From assembly GCA_032622095.1 (NCBI GenBank), contig CP136069.1:105676278-105740277 (forward strand): a DNA stretch of 64,000 bases, in the 5' to 3' direction. Each line of letters starts with the position of its first letter. Positions within the stretch are counted from its first letter, which is position 1. This DNA comes from Siphonodentalium dalli. Lineage: Eukaryota; Mollusca; Scaphopoda; Gadilida; Siphonodentaliidae. The position numbers were made by a program, and so were the translations under genes. The notes under the pieces are model-generated. The model was not told the origin of the DNA, did not search any database, and saw only the letters and a program-made list of their open reading frames with translations. Positions 20,241 through 30,691 of this stretch are shown in pieces.

Positions 20241-20697
20241 TTTAGTCGAGCTGTTTTCCGAGTCTAGTAGAAATTTAGTAGAGCCTCTTTAGAAGGGGAA
20301 TAAGCTCTGGTTTGCGGATATGTATAAGAATGAAACACAGACTGTTGCGAAGAGCGTGTTCCGTGTCCGGTAGAAGATTTTCCGTGTAGATGTTCCGGGT
20401 TAGAAGAAGTGTACAAATCTTGAGGAATTAGTCGTTTTAATTTGTACATGGATAAACAGATGTAACAGCAGCAACAATATATATATACACATAACATCTG
20501 TCTAGCATATAATGACCCCGCCGGACCGCATATTATGCAGCCCGACGGGTAAACTTGTCCGACAGCAATCTTCCAAATTCTGAATCTCTCTAGTGTTTTC
20601 TATCCTCCCTACCCAAAATTACCGTAGCTTTTTATATTTTTTTCGATGCAGTTCGCGATTGGTTATAACTGGTGTGATTTCGTTACCAATCCGTTAC
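20241..20697. repeat. Repeat unit copy A, left part
   Basis: Nearly identical to 52,400-52,854. Copy A is interrupted twice (20,698-22,027 and 22,350-29,158) and resumes at 22,028-22,349 and 29,159-29,215. A minus-strand 77-codon ORF (20,264-20,497; starts MLCVYIYCCCCYICLSMYK) is preserved in both copies with one amino-acid difference. I do not recognise it, and its low complexity argues against a real protein. Confidence 0.85.
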
Positions 20698-22027
20698 GTA
20701 ATGGTTAGAGCACAAGAATAGTTCTTTACCAGAATAAATCGAGTCGGAGACGAGATTTATTCTGGTAAAGAACTATTCGCGTGCTCTGACCGACTTAGAG
20801 CACAATTGATCGCACATAATGCGATTATCTCGAAATACGCAATTGATCGTGCGTTGAACACGACGTACAATCCGTGCGCTGGCCGAGATGAACACAATGA
20901 CCCGTTAGCCACACCAATCATCGTGATTACCCATGCAGCGATCGCCGTTGAATGTGAATAAATATGTCCGAAATGACACGGATTAACGTGTGACCCGTTT
21001 TCACAAACAAAGTCACTCGCAGATGTGTTTGGAAAGTCAAATGTGGAAGTCGCATGATTGTGTCTTACTATTATTATATACATTGTATAAGTGGATCATG
21101 AATTCCGAAGAAGTCTGTCTGCCAGAATGATGACATGGAATTTGACCTGTAACCAACAACCAACCACTTTTGCCAAAGGTAATGCTGCACATCATTATTA
21201 TGTGACAAACGTGTCGACTTTTCAAGAAACTGTTTCGAAATTACTACCATAATAGTCCATTGGTTCCTCCAGATTCTCCAGATACAAGTTCTGTTGTTAT
21301 TTATATCGGATATGTGGAGCGCTATATTGTGAAGTGGTGATTCTATTGGATTATTGGATCTATCACTATATTTAGTGGTTCTAAATGTAAATGTTAATTC
21401 ATTTAGTTTCATCGTTGGATTAGTGGTCCTGAGAATATTTTCGGAACTGGATTAGTTTTGTGGAATAATTATAATAAATGTAATTATGCTACTAGTTAAT
21501 AAATAATTCAACCAATGCATGTGTTACTATTGCCACCCCCCCCCGTTCGTCCTGTTGATGTATTATATATATATATTGTATTTTTGGTAAATCACACCCA
21601 ATTCCCAAGGCTGGCAAACTAATATTTCAGTGATATCCCATTGTTCGACACGCGCCACTATTAACAAACAAATCGCGCGGTCGTTTCAATGTAGCTTCAG
21701 TTATTATACAAGAGTACATGCATCACCCACCCGCACTCCCCTTATACGCCGTCCCTATATATGTGCCTGCTTAGTATATTAGAGGTGCATAAATAGTAAC
21801 GGCGTATAATGGCAGTGTGTTTTGGGGAAGCACAGCGCTGTTCGTGCCCCTGTGGCCTCTGGTAATTGAAGCTACTTCGAAGCGCCCGTGCGATTTGTCT
21901 GTTGTGAGTTGCGTCACGGTGTGCCTAACAATGGGGTAATCATTGAACTATTCCTTCGCCAGCCTTGGGAATCGGTGTGCTTTACCAAAAATCAGGGAAC
22001 GATTGCAACAATGGGATTGTGCTCTAA
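20698..22027. mobile_element. 1.33-kb inverted-repeat DNA element in repeat unit A
   Basis: Absent from the otherwise matching copy B, so it is an insertion. The ends carry GGTTAGAGCACAA (from 20,703) and its reverse complement TTGTGCTCTAACC (to 22,029). The left end folds into a strong hairpin (20,706-20,795) with arms of AGAATAGTTCTTTACCAGAA type. No transposase is recognised, so it is non-autonomous. The target duplication is unclear: copy B reads CCGTTACCCGTTG across the site. Confidence 0.75.
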
Positions 22028-22349
22028 CCGTTGTTACAACATAGGTGATTGCGTAATTACACATATGTAGAGAAAGCCGCTAACAATATATTCCCATGAA
22101 TTATTTGTTTCGATAATCTGGATCTTTTTACACAATATATTCTTAATTCGAGCGACTATTCATAAATGGGCTTTTTGCGATAATAACTATGACGCAACGA
22201 GACTCCATTGAATAATGTTTTAACAGGTTTTAGAAATTTGCCGAAGGCTACCCATTTACGACATATGTTGTAATTAGCGCTGATTATGTCAAAGTCGACG
22301 TACGTGGTATTGTTATCGGCGCGTGAAATTATCGTACGAGAAATACTCA
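22028..22349. repeat. Repeat unit copy A, middle part
   Basis: Matches 52,856-53,179 nearly base for base, from CGTTGTTACAACATAGG to CGAGAAATACTCA. It lies between the two insertions in copy A. ACTCA at 22,345-22,349 is one half of the LINE-3 target duplication. Confidence 0.85.
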
Positions 22350-22718
22350 ATTCAATTCAATTCGTTTCAATTCGTTTAATCTTTTTGACCCATAATACAT
22401 AGGTATTAAGATAACATATAATACATTTTATGTACATGACTTACATAATAGATATACAAATGATATACATTATAATATATGAAAAGTATTTACAATATAA
22501 GTAATATACCTGTTTGCCATAGGTGCTGTCTGCTGACGCTATATACTATATGGTGTCATATATGACTGATCCACACAAAGTGCATAGACACCCTCAATTA
22601 TATTACCAGCGAGGTAATATAATTAAGAGTATGTATCCACTCTGGTTTAGTCGCTTGCACATGTTATTTCGTGTTAGGTTCGTAGGAATACTGTGTCATT
22701 TACTATCTTTTTCGGTAT

Positions 22719-25700
22719 CTACCCAAGCTTATCTGAATTTATAAGTTTACGATTGATTATTTTAATAAAGTCGCACAATTTCCGTATGTCTGTTGAATTG
22801 TTCTGGTTAAGTATTTCACTCATTGTGATAGTATTTTGTTTTTTGTTAGTAAATTTTGATAGTAATCGATGTCTTTCGGGTGATAGTCTCTCGCATTCAA
22901 GAAGATAATGAAATTCATCTCCAATCTTTCTGGAGTTACAGAGTGGACATAGTCGGTCAGTTTGTTCAGGTTTTCGCCAGCGTCCTGTTTCAATAGGTAA
23001 ATGGTGATTACTGGTTCTAAATTTACATAATGTAATCCGGTTTACTACGTTCAACGTTAGATACCTTTCAAAAGATAAGTCATGCTTAAAAATTTGGTAT
23101 ATCTTACCACGACTGGAGTTGTTCATATCAGTTTCCCAATTATCCGTGAATTGTGAAATTAAACTACACTTTATATACGAAACGAATTGGGCAGTATCCG
23201 GTATGCGTTCCATGTGCCATGCATGTAATTGGTTACAATGGTCTAATAAATCATAGATTCGGTGTAACAAAGGGAAATGATTAGCGTTGATATCGAACAT
23301 AGTCTGTGCTAATTTCAGAAGTATTCTGGGATATCTCACCTCCTCACTGTTCATAATTTTGCACCAATATTTTATTATTCTCGTGTTTATATACACGTCA
23401 ATTGGTAGTCTCCCACATTCCCCATACAGCATAAAGTTGGGAGTAGATGGCCTCAGGTGAAGAATATGCTTCATAAATTTTCGATGAACTTTTTCAAGAA
23501 TATCATTGTTACCGAAACCCCAAATCTCGCAACCATATAATAAAATTGGCATAACGTGCAAGTCGAACAAATCAAGTTGGGTTTTGATCGAGAGACAGTG
23601 CTTTCGCGAATTGCCAATAACTGAGTACATGGCTTTGGTAGCTTTTTCTGCCAGGGCCTTTTTTGCCGTCGTGAATGATCCAGATTTGCAAAATATTATT
23701 CCTAGGTAATTAAATTTGTTTACTGTTTCGATTCTTCTTCCTTTGAACAGAAATTTTGTCTTTTTTGGAAGACTGGTCTTCGAAAAGTTGACAATTTTCG
23801 TTTTCTCGATATTCACTGTTAATTTCCATTTATTGCAATATTTTTCAAAGAGGTCCAGTTGTTGTTGTAATACTTTTGGGGTTTCCGCCATGATTGTCGT
23901 ATCATCGGCGTACATAATCATGAATATTTTCACATAACAGTTGAGTCGATTCTCTATTTCTAGGTCTATTGTTTTTAAGCCTACTACGTCGTTATCAAGT
24001 AAATATTCTTGCAAATCGTTCAAGTACAGTGTGAATAGTAGGGGGGATAGGTTCTCACCTTGCCTAACACCAGCATGGCAGGGGAAGTAAATGGATTTAC
24101 TTCCCTCTGCTTGAACACAGGATTTAATATGATTATACATGTTGGCAATAACCGTAAATATTTTCCCATTGATCCCATATTTCAAAATTTTCATCCAAAG
24201 TCCTTGCCTCCACACCATGTCGAATGCCTTTTGGAAGTCAATGAACGCACATAATAATTTCTTGTTTAATTTTCTACTTATTTCAAATAATAAATTTAAA
24301 ATGAAAATGTTGTCGATAGTCGAATAATTTTTCCTGAAACCGGCCTGATTTTCTGATATAACGTCAAAATCGTCAGTGAATTGTCCCAAACGGTTGGATA
24401 AGATCTTAGTAAACAGTTTACCAAAACAACTCAGAAGGGTGATCGGCCTATAATTACTGGGGTCGGTCGGGTCACCCTTATTTTTGTAAAGAGGTACAAT
24501 AGTACCTATCACCCAATCTGCCGGTATTATCCCCGTGTTAAATACTATGTTAAACAATTTGCAGTATATGCCGATGAAAACATCTGAAGAGGCTTTGATA
24601 TAGTCATTGAGAATAAGATCATGGCCGCTTGATTTGTTATTTTTGAGACCCTTAATGGCTTGTCTTATTTCCTCTTCGGTGATCGGTCGGTTCAGGTCGG
24701 TATTCGCGTCTACGTTAAATAGTTCAATTATGTCCCGTTCTATTAATGGGTCGTCATCGTGTTTGGTCGCATTGATGTTCTGAAAATAATGTGTCAAATC
24801 ATCGAGAGTAGCATCAATGCGTTGAGAATTTCCGCCCCTAATTTTCTTCCAGAAATCACGCGGGCTACCGTGTTTTAAAGCTGACATTTCGCGAGTAATC
24901 ATATCTCTGTGTGCTCTAATTGATTTGTCCATTTCGCTTTTATAAACGCGAGACGCTTGTTTCATATCTCTATCTGAGGTGGAGTCCCGGCTTAATTTTT
25001 GAGCACGAGAAGCTCTCCGATAAGACTGTCGTGCAAATCGGCACGCTTCATTGAACCATGGTTTATTTTTACCATTTCTACGGTTATTCGACTGCCTAAT
25101 TGTCCGTTCAGTGTGTACACCTAAAGTATTTTCTGCCGTTGTTGTCATGACTTTGCTTATGGAGGTGACAATCATATTAATTGCTTCGGGGCACAACTCG
25201 TTCGGCTTGAGTGAATTCAATAAGTGGTGTATGCTGGAAATGGCATTATAATCAATATTTTCAACAAATTCTGGTCGTTTAGAAGGGTCCCACTTTTTTA
25301 CGCGGTTCGTTTTGCTGGCAGACGTCGTGTCATTGTCAGTGGGCCACTTACGTGCATATTCAGAATTGAGCGTTGTTACGAGACCGCAATGTATATCTGA
25401 TGCTAATGGGCTAAATTGGAGTACTTGGAAGTCCAATATAGCTGGTAGAGCTGTCGCTAAAGATAATGTATAATCAATTACGGTCTTATTTTGACTGGTG
25501 AATGCGCCAACGTTTTTGTCTTTACCAGCCCTTCCGTTCAAAATAACAAATCCGTGATGTTGACATAAGTTCAAGAGCGAGATTCCATATTGGTTTCTGT
25601 TGTGGTCCTGGTTCTGTCTGGCTATAGGCATATTAGTCATGTGTAAATATATCAATTGTTCTGAAAGTATTTCGTGAAATATATCCGATTCGAACATGTC

Positions 25701-28271
25701 GTTGTCGGTACCATAATTACTAATATCAGTTTCAAGCGATGTACGTGCGTTGAAATCGCCAGTGATGAATATCTTATCTGTGCGATTCGCTAAATTTAAG
25801 AACTCACTTTCTACTTCTGTAAATGCGTCTTTCGATGCGTAGTTACTACTTTCAGGTGGTATATATACTGCACCTATTATTACATGGAATTTACATGAAT
25901 TTTCTGACCTTTTAATCTCAATCCAATGCACAAACTTGGACGGCGTTTCAATGATTTTCGAAAATCTACAAAGTTCGTCTTTGATGCCAATGGCTATTCC
26001 ACCTGACCGTATTCGCGAAAGTTTTCGTCTATTTTTCATAAAAAAGGTATACCCCTTTAAATACAGTTTGTCACAGTCATCGGTTTTTGTTTCCGATAGA
26101 CATAAGACATGGTATTTAGAACAAAATTCCTGGAAATCCGGATATTCAAGTCTTTTTCGAAGACCACACACATTTAAGGACAAGATTTCGAAATTTCCTT
26201 CGTTGTTTTCGGAATTGAGGTCTTGTTCGAATGGATATATCTCAGCTACATCAAGATAATTATTTTTACACAAACATGGCGTATCTGTAATATTAATGTC
26301 ATCACAATAGTTTTCGTGCAAATATTCATTCATACAATCAATAGTATCGCCCTGATCATAATCAAGTGAGTCATTGTTATGTGATAAAGAACATTTATTT
26401 TCATTGGTGTTATCTACTAATTCTCGTGCGTCTTTTAAAATATCTGATAGGGGTTTAGTCTCTAGCGTTATAATGTGGTCTTTTTTAACTACACCACGAC
26501 ACTCACAGTCCGCTGTGATAAGCTCCAAATTGTCATCAAGCGGAGTTAATTGATAGAGATCGGTGTTAGATGTTGTCCCGTAATTCATTATTCTATCATG
26601 AATATTACAGTACTCATAATCAGTTTCTGACTGCCAATCGCATTCCGATTGATCAAGTGAACAGTCTACCGTGGGTGTGTCTCTGTCACTGGGCCATACA
26701 GCTTGGGGCACGTGATCAAAACAGTCTACCATGCTTTGTTCATTATGACGCTCGCCCATGCGTTGTTCACAACTACGGTCATAATTAAAGTGGGATTCGG
26801 TAATGCATGTAGTCATGTTCAGGAGATCCGCATATACATTATCCCTTTTGTTCTCAATCGGAACGTCATTAGGAACAAATTCACTTTCTCGAACGTTTCT
26901 GCGGACATCCGATAAATCAGTAGATGCATGTGACATAGTAGCAAACTTGTATAACGTACTTGAATCAGTTACAAGATCTGGCGCCAAGCTATTACTATAC
27001 GGGTACTGTACTGTACCATTATGTTCGTAAGATGCGATGTCATTACACACGCTAGGATAGGATGAGTTATCATTGTAATTATCAAAAACAGCATTTGAAC
27101 TCACTTTGTGACAAGCACTATCAGTTGTAGTGAGTGACAATGACATTGATGCATTTACATGCCCATTGTCAATTAACAATTTGCCGTTAACTTTATCGGT
27201 GTCGCTTTTATTACAATTTTGTAATTGTAACTTATATGTGTCATGTAAGCTTAACTGAGTGCCGGTGTCCAGCAAATGAGAATTTGAATAACGTATTACA
27301 GTATCTGTGGCTTTTGGCGCTTTGATACAAACTTCGCCCCTAATGACATTCACATTTACTTGTTTGCTACTACTGTACGTACATTTACACTCAACATCAT
27401 CATTTTCAACACAACATATATCAGCCAGCTCAATATTGTTACATATACATGTTTCTAAATTAACATTATTATTTGAAGACATTTCACAAACATTGCCATA
27501 CATTATCTCCCGTGTTTCTCTCAAAATGTCGTAGGTGCTTAATAAGGGCGATTCAGGTTCGGTAGATTGAGAATCGTCAGAAACATAGGCATGAACAATT
27601 GGTGCGGACAACTCACTATCGCGATCGGGATATGCGTCTACTTTGCTTGTCTCAGTCGCCTGACGTTTTGTGAGCGATACTCCTTCTCCGACCATGTGAA
27701 ATCTCGATCCATTGACAAAACCATTATTTGCAGTTCGGGTATTCAACTGGTCACCGTTACTAGCGCGACATGTCGAGTTCGGACTGACAGCGTGATTGCT
27801 ATTGAGCACGTGATTTCTGTGTACCTGACCTTCGTTACAACGGGTTGCGGTTGATTGGCTACAGTAACACGGGCAATCATTACGATTCAGCGGACTCAAT
27901 GGATTACTAGAAGTCAACATTACATTGAGCGATATTGGTACGGTCACGTGATGTCTGTCTGGCTCGCCGTCAAAACAATGGTTTTCGGGTTGTTTTGGAT
28001 TGACCGGCGCACGTGATATGTCATGAGCTAACGGTACACTGAGCGAAACTGGTGCGGTCACGTGGTGTTTGTCTAGCTCGCCGTCATAACAATGGTTTTC
28101 GGTTTGTTTTGAATTGACCGATGTACTTGATATTTGCTCGCACACTTGGGGAGATTGCACGGCAATGTTTGCAGAGTTACATGTATAACGTGTATATCCG
28201 AAGGCATTAATGTTCTCATATCTAGTGACAATATCTTGAGAACTGATATTATTACACAATTGATTAACAGT
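22719..28271 (-). CDS. LINE-3 ORF2: long N-terminal extension, endonuclease, reverse transcriptase
   Basis: About 1,850 codons open without a break. The first 680 or so residues are an unrecognised Ser/Asn/Asp/Cys-rich extension with two related blocks near its start (around ENHCYDGELDKHHVT and ENHCFDGEPDRHHVT). The endonuclease starts near residue 690 (FEILSLNVCGLRKRL), with CLSETKTD, ITGDFNART and ASDIHCGLV. RT motifs are LCAFIDFQKAFDMVW (about 1,340), GVRQGENLSPLLF and MYADDTT (about 1,450). A C-terminal CPLCNSRKIGDEFHYLLEC finger lies near 1,770. There is no plausible ATG near the 5' end. The frame is continuous with ORF1 except for one TGA at 28,272-28,274. Confidence 0.9.
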   Translation of the reverse strand, partial: TVNQLCNNISSQDIVTRYENINAFGYTRYTCNSANIAVQSPQVCEQISSTSVNSKQTENHCYDGELDKHHVTAPVSLSVPLAHDISRAPVNPKQPENHCFDGEPDRHHVTVPISLNVMLTSSNPLSPLNRNDCPCYCSQSTATRCNEGQVHRNHVLNSNHAVSPNSTCRASNGDQLNTRTANNGFVNGSRFHMVGEGVSLTKRQATETSKVDAYPDRDSELSAPIVHAYVSDDSQSTEPESPLLSTYDILRETREIMYGNVCEMSSNNNVNLETCICNNIELADICCVENDDVECKCTYSSSKQVNVNVIRGEVCIKAPKATDTVIRYSNSHLLDTGTQLSLHDTYKLQLQNCNKSDTDKVNGKLLIDNGHVNASMSLSLTTTDSACHKVSSNAVFDNYNDNSSYPSVCNDIASYEHNGTVQYPYSNSLAPDLVTDSSTLYKFATMSHASTDLSDVRRNVRESEFVPNDVPIENKRDNVYADLLNMTTCITESHFNYDRSCEQRMGERHNEQSMVDCFDHVPQAVWPSDRDTPTVDCSLDQSECDWQSETDYEYCNIHDRIMNYGTTSNTDLYQLTPLDDNLELITADCECRGVVKKDHIITLETKPLSDILKDARELVDNTNENKCSLSHNNDSLDYDQGDTIDCMNEYLHENYCDDINITDTPCLCKNNYLDVAEIYPFEQDLNSENNEGNFEILSLNVCGLRKRLEYPDFQEFCSKYHVLCLSETKTDDCDKLYLKGYTFFMKNRRKLSRIRSGGIAIGIKDELCRFSKIIETPSKFVHWIEIKRSENSCKFHVIIGAVYIPPESSNYASKDAFTEVESEFLNLANRTDKIFITGDFNARTSLETDISNYGTDNDMFESDIFHEILSEQLIYLHMTNMPIARQNQDHNRNQYGISLLNLCQHHGFVILNGRAGKDKNVGAFTSQNKTVIDYTLSLATALPAILDFQVLQFSPLASDIHCGLVTTLNSEYARKWPTDNDTTSASKTNRVKKWDPSKRPEFVENIDYNAISSIHHLLNSLKPNELCPEAINMIVTSISKVMTTTAENTLGVHTERTIRQSNNRRNGKNKPWFNEACRFARQSYRRASRAQKLSRDSTSDRDMKQASRVYKSEMDKSIRAHRDMITREMSALKHGSPRDFWKKIRGGNSQRIDATLDDLTHYFQNINATKHDDDPLIERDIIELFNVDANTDLNRPITEEEIRQAIKGLKNNKSSGHDLILNDYIKASSDVFIGIYCKLFNIVFNTGIIPADWVIGTIVPLYKNKGDPTDPSNYRPITLLSCFGKLFTKILSNRLGQFTDDFDVISENQAGFRKNYSTIDNIFILNLLFEISRKLNKKLLCAFIDFQKAFDMVWRQGLWMKILKYGINGKIFTVIANMYNHIKSCVQAEGSKSIYFPCHAGVRQGENLSPLLFTLYLNDLQEYLLDNDVVGLKTIDLEIENRLNCYVKIFMIMYADDTTIMAETPKVLQQQLDLFEKYCNKWKLTVNIEKTKIVNFSKTSLPKKTKFLFKGRRIETVNKFNYLGIIFCKSGSFTTAKKALAEKATKAMYSVIGNSRKHCLSIKTQLDLFDLHVMPILLYGCEIWGFGNNDILEKVHRKFMKHILHLRPSTPNFMLYGECGRLPIDVYINTRIIKYWCKIMNSEEVRYPRILLKLAQTMFDINANHFPLLHRIYDLLDHCNQLHAWHMERIPDTAQFVSYIKCSLISQFTDNWETDMNNSSRGKIYQIFKHDLSFERYLTLNVVNRITLCKFRTSNHHLPIETGRWRKPEQTDRLCPLCNSRKIGDEFHYLLECERLSPERHRLLSKFTNKKQNTITMSEILNQNNSTDIRKLCDFIKIINRKLINSDKLG

Positions 28272-29158
28272 TCATGTATTGACTTTCGGCATTTTTGGTC
28301 TGTCATTGGTGGGCGTGGTACTGTCTCTGGCACGCTTCACTCTGGTATCATCGGTGCATGTGTATTCAGATGCTCCAACTAAAGACGATACTAGTCTTGC
28401 TCTGCCATCCTCATTGAAGTGTAGTCCCGAATGGTCCCTCGCGTTATAAAGCGACTTCACTCCATTGCCATCTTTGGAACGGAACATTGCATTGTCAATG
28501 TACTTCAAATAGAATTTCCGCTTACACAGCCTCTCAGTATATTTGTTCACTCGAAGAGCAATCGAATTGTGATCTCTCATCTTAGCACCCAAGCCTTTCC
28601 TAGGTGGAATGCTGCACAAATTAACTGTGGCAAACGGAAACGCCTCGTGTACAGCAGAGGCACCGTCACTGACGTCCATTTCAATCAGTTCCAGATCCGA
28701 ATGGTTCTCCACTATATCGTTGGTGCCGAGGTGAACTGTTACCTTTTTAACCTCAAATCGGTCGACGCCTGACTTTGCACTGTTGATTAGTTTCTCCACT
28801 TCGGAATATTTAGCCCCTGAATATTGAAACACTTTGATGTCATCCCTGCCCAATTTTAAACCACCGCAATTGCTCGCACCGAGGACGATGGCTTTCACTA
28901 AACTCTGTTCATCCTCTTTATTTCCATCAACATTTCCATCTACAACTTTCCTGAAATCACCACATTCCATTTCGAGATTTCCATTGGTTTCGTCTGCATC
29001 ACACTTTGTTTCAGTACTACCGTTTATTTCAGCATCAACATTTGTTTCGGCATTAACAACATCATCATCATCGACACCTGTGTTTGCATCTTGTGTCTCA
29101 TTTCCTCCAGCTTTACCAAAAACATCATCACTTTGGGTTGAATCGCGTGTCACCTCAC
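28272..29158 (-). CDS. LINE-3 ORF1: SGNH-hydrolase-like protein, 5'-truncated
   Basis: At least 293 codons, open right up to the element's 5' junction and lacking an ATG (first codon with start potential is GTG at 29,153). The first 85 residues are very acidic. The rest has SGNH/GDSL-esterase features: VLGASNCGG with a Ser at the nucleophile position (94), HLGTNDI (block III, 141-147), CSIPPRKG and DHSGLHFNEDG (block V, 240-250). Esterase-type ORF1 proteins occur in CR1-like LINEs, where their role is unsettled. It ends in TGA, beyond which the frame continues as ORF2. Confidence 0.85.
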
Positions 29159-29215
29159 ACTCAGTTTATGGAATCGTGATCAATTTGAGCAAGGGGTGAT
29201 TTATTCACTCTGACA
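29159..29215. repeat. Repeat unit copy A, right end
   Basis: CAGTTTATGGAATCGTG through TTCACTCTGACA, matching 53,176-53,230 with one or two differences. Homology to copy B stops at 29,215, which marks the end of the shared unit. Confidence 0.85.
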
Positions 29216-29542
29216 TTACCCCCTTACCGCGAAAAGACGACTCCGGCGTCTTAATTGAAATATGAAGTAATCTGTTAAAGCAATAGTGATATGAATGGAT
29301 GATGGAATATGAAAATTATGTGAAACTGAAAGCATGTAAAGAATTAAAATGATTTTCTTTATATTCCGTTTGAGACGTTGTTGTCCATCCTCATTCAAGT
29401 GCACTTTGTCTGTATCAAAGACAGTGTGAGTGGGGTCATGTATGACATTGGAAAGTCTCCTCAGTACACGATAATTTGAATATAGAAGAGAATTGAAGTT
29501 TAATTGGATACACATTGCCGTTTTCTTGGAAAACGACACCAT
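29216..29542 (-). pseudogene. Fragment with SGNH-hydrolase C-terminal signature
   Basis: A minus-strand frame contains FDTDKVHLNEDGQQRLKRN, the block-V type ending of SGNH-like proteins found in retroelement ORFs. The rest of the frame is not informative. It is not part of LINE-3, which ends at 29,158. It is most likely the remnant of another element next to the repeat unit. Confidence 0.5.
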
Positions 29543-29545
29543 AGT

Positions 29546-30691
29546 TAAGGGTGCATTTACATTGCTATAGAACTACACACAGATCTACAAGCAGACTAGT
29601 GTAAACGGGTTGATATAGAAATGCACACAGAAAGAAAACGGTATTAGTTCGTGTGAGCAAAAATCGTGTCCGCTATATGTCACGGTCAACGCCGAAGCAT
29701 TGCGACAGGCAAATTTGTTTTGATTAATTGTTACTCGGGCTTGGCGAATGTGTTTTAGTTTTCGTTGTCATTTCAACCCGTGTATTTCGAATATTGAACA
29801 CGGACAGGGACGTGGCAACTTTGGTCAAAATTTTCAACAGTTGGAAATTTCATACCTGACACGACATTAGCTGTAATTTCCAAACCAACAATAGGTTGAA
29901 AATGATCTTGTAGTTTGATTTTCAAACATTTTATTGGGAGGGGGGGGGGAGTTATTGTTTTCGGACCAATATTTGCATAATCTCCTACTTTTTATCAAAA
30001 TTTTGGGCTGGAATGGCCATCAGCTGGAAAGTGTCCAACCTTATCATGGGGGCGGGTGTCAGGTTGGAAATTTCAGACACTTGGAAAGATTGTGTCCTGA
30101 TCCCTCCCCGTGGCCAGTCAAAACTGCATGCTAGTTAATTTAATAAAACAATATTGTCCTACATTTGGTCAACATTGTTATTGGAATTGTCATCAGTTGG
30201 AAATTTTACTGCATTTGGTCAAATAAAGGGTGTTGTAGGGTGGATACCCATTCCATACAGATCCAAAATGGCCACCGCCCAGATGGTGTCAAACAGGAGA
30301 CCTATATTTATATATAGTTGATCACCTGAAATCCTAAATATTGGTGGAATCTCCATATAAAGCTATATGTGTGCTCTCTAGCCTCTCTTTGTGTATACTG
30401 TTTATTGTGTATTCCTATGCGATTTTCATTCTTTCTTCGAACCATTATCAAGTGGTATAAGGATACACTTTAAATACATGCGGCACATACCAAATCGCTG
30501 TTGTCTGCTGATGGTAGATCCATTTTTATGTCTGGCCTAAACTGAAACGACTATTAGTGAATTGTCAATTACCAGAGTACTGATCAGCGCGCGTTCACTA
30601 TTAGTAATCATATTGTGATCACAGTAATGCGCGACACGTGACTTCATACAGATCTGTATACAGTTCTATGTCAGTGTAAATGCACCCTAAG
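29546..30691. mobile_element. 1.15-kb element with inverted ends (AGGGTGCATTTACA)
   Basis: The left end AAGGGTGCATTTACATTGCT (29,549) is mirrored by CAGTGTAAATGCACCCTAA (30,673-30,691), with further matches inward (ATAGAACT and AGTTCTAT; AGATCT on both sides). No transposase is seen. The interior has repeated phrases on 'cagttggaaatttcat' (about 29,839, 30,025, 30,191). Confidence 0.65.

Larger units (their letters stand above)
22350..29158 (-). mobile_element. LINE-3: 6.8-kb CR1-like retrotransposon with exact boundaries
   Basis: Bounded by the 5-bp duplication ACTCA (22,345-22,349 and 29,159-29,163). The uninterrupted site is present at 53,175-53,184 in copy B (AATACTCAGTTTATGG). The 3' tail on the minus strand is a GAATT/AATTG pentamer series. 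The 5' junction lies inside ORF1, which has no ATG, so the copy is 5'-truncated. It encodes an SGNH-type ORF1 and an endonuclease-RT ORF2. Esterase-bearing ORF1s are known from CR1-like elements. Confidence 0.93.

Noticed and set aside
20264-20497. 77-codon minus ORF conserved in repeat copies A and B
   Set aside because: The whole repeat unit is nearly identical, so ORF conservation carries no information. Its Cys/Tyr run comes from a simple ATATAT/GCTGCT stretch.
20241-29215. Repeat unit as an LTR with a primer-binding site (TGGTGGTTGAATCGC next to copy B)
   Set aside because: The unit starts TGTCAG on the minus strand but does not end in CA. The putative primer site is absent next to copy A, and no gag-pol frame lies between the copies.
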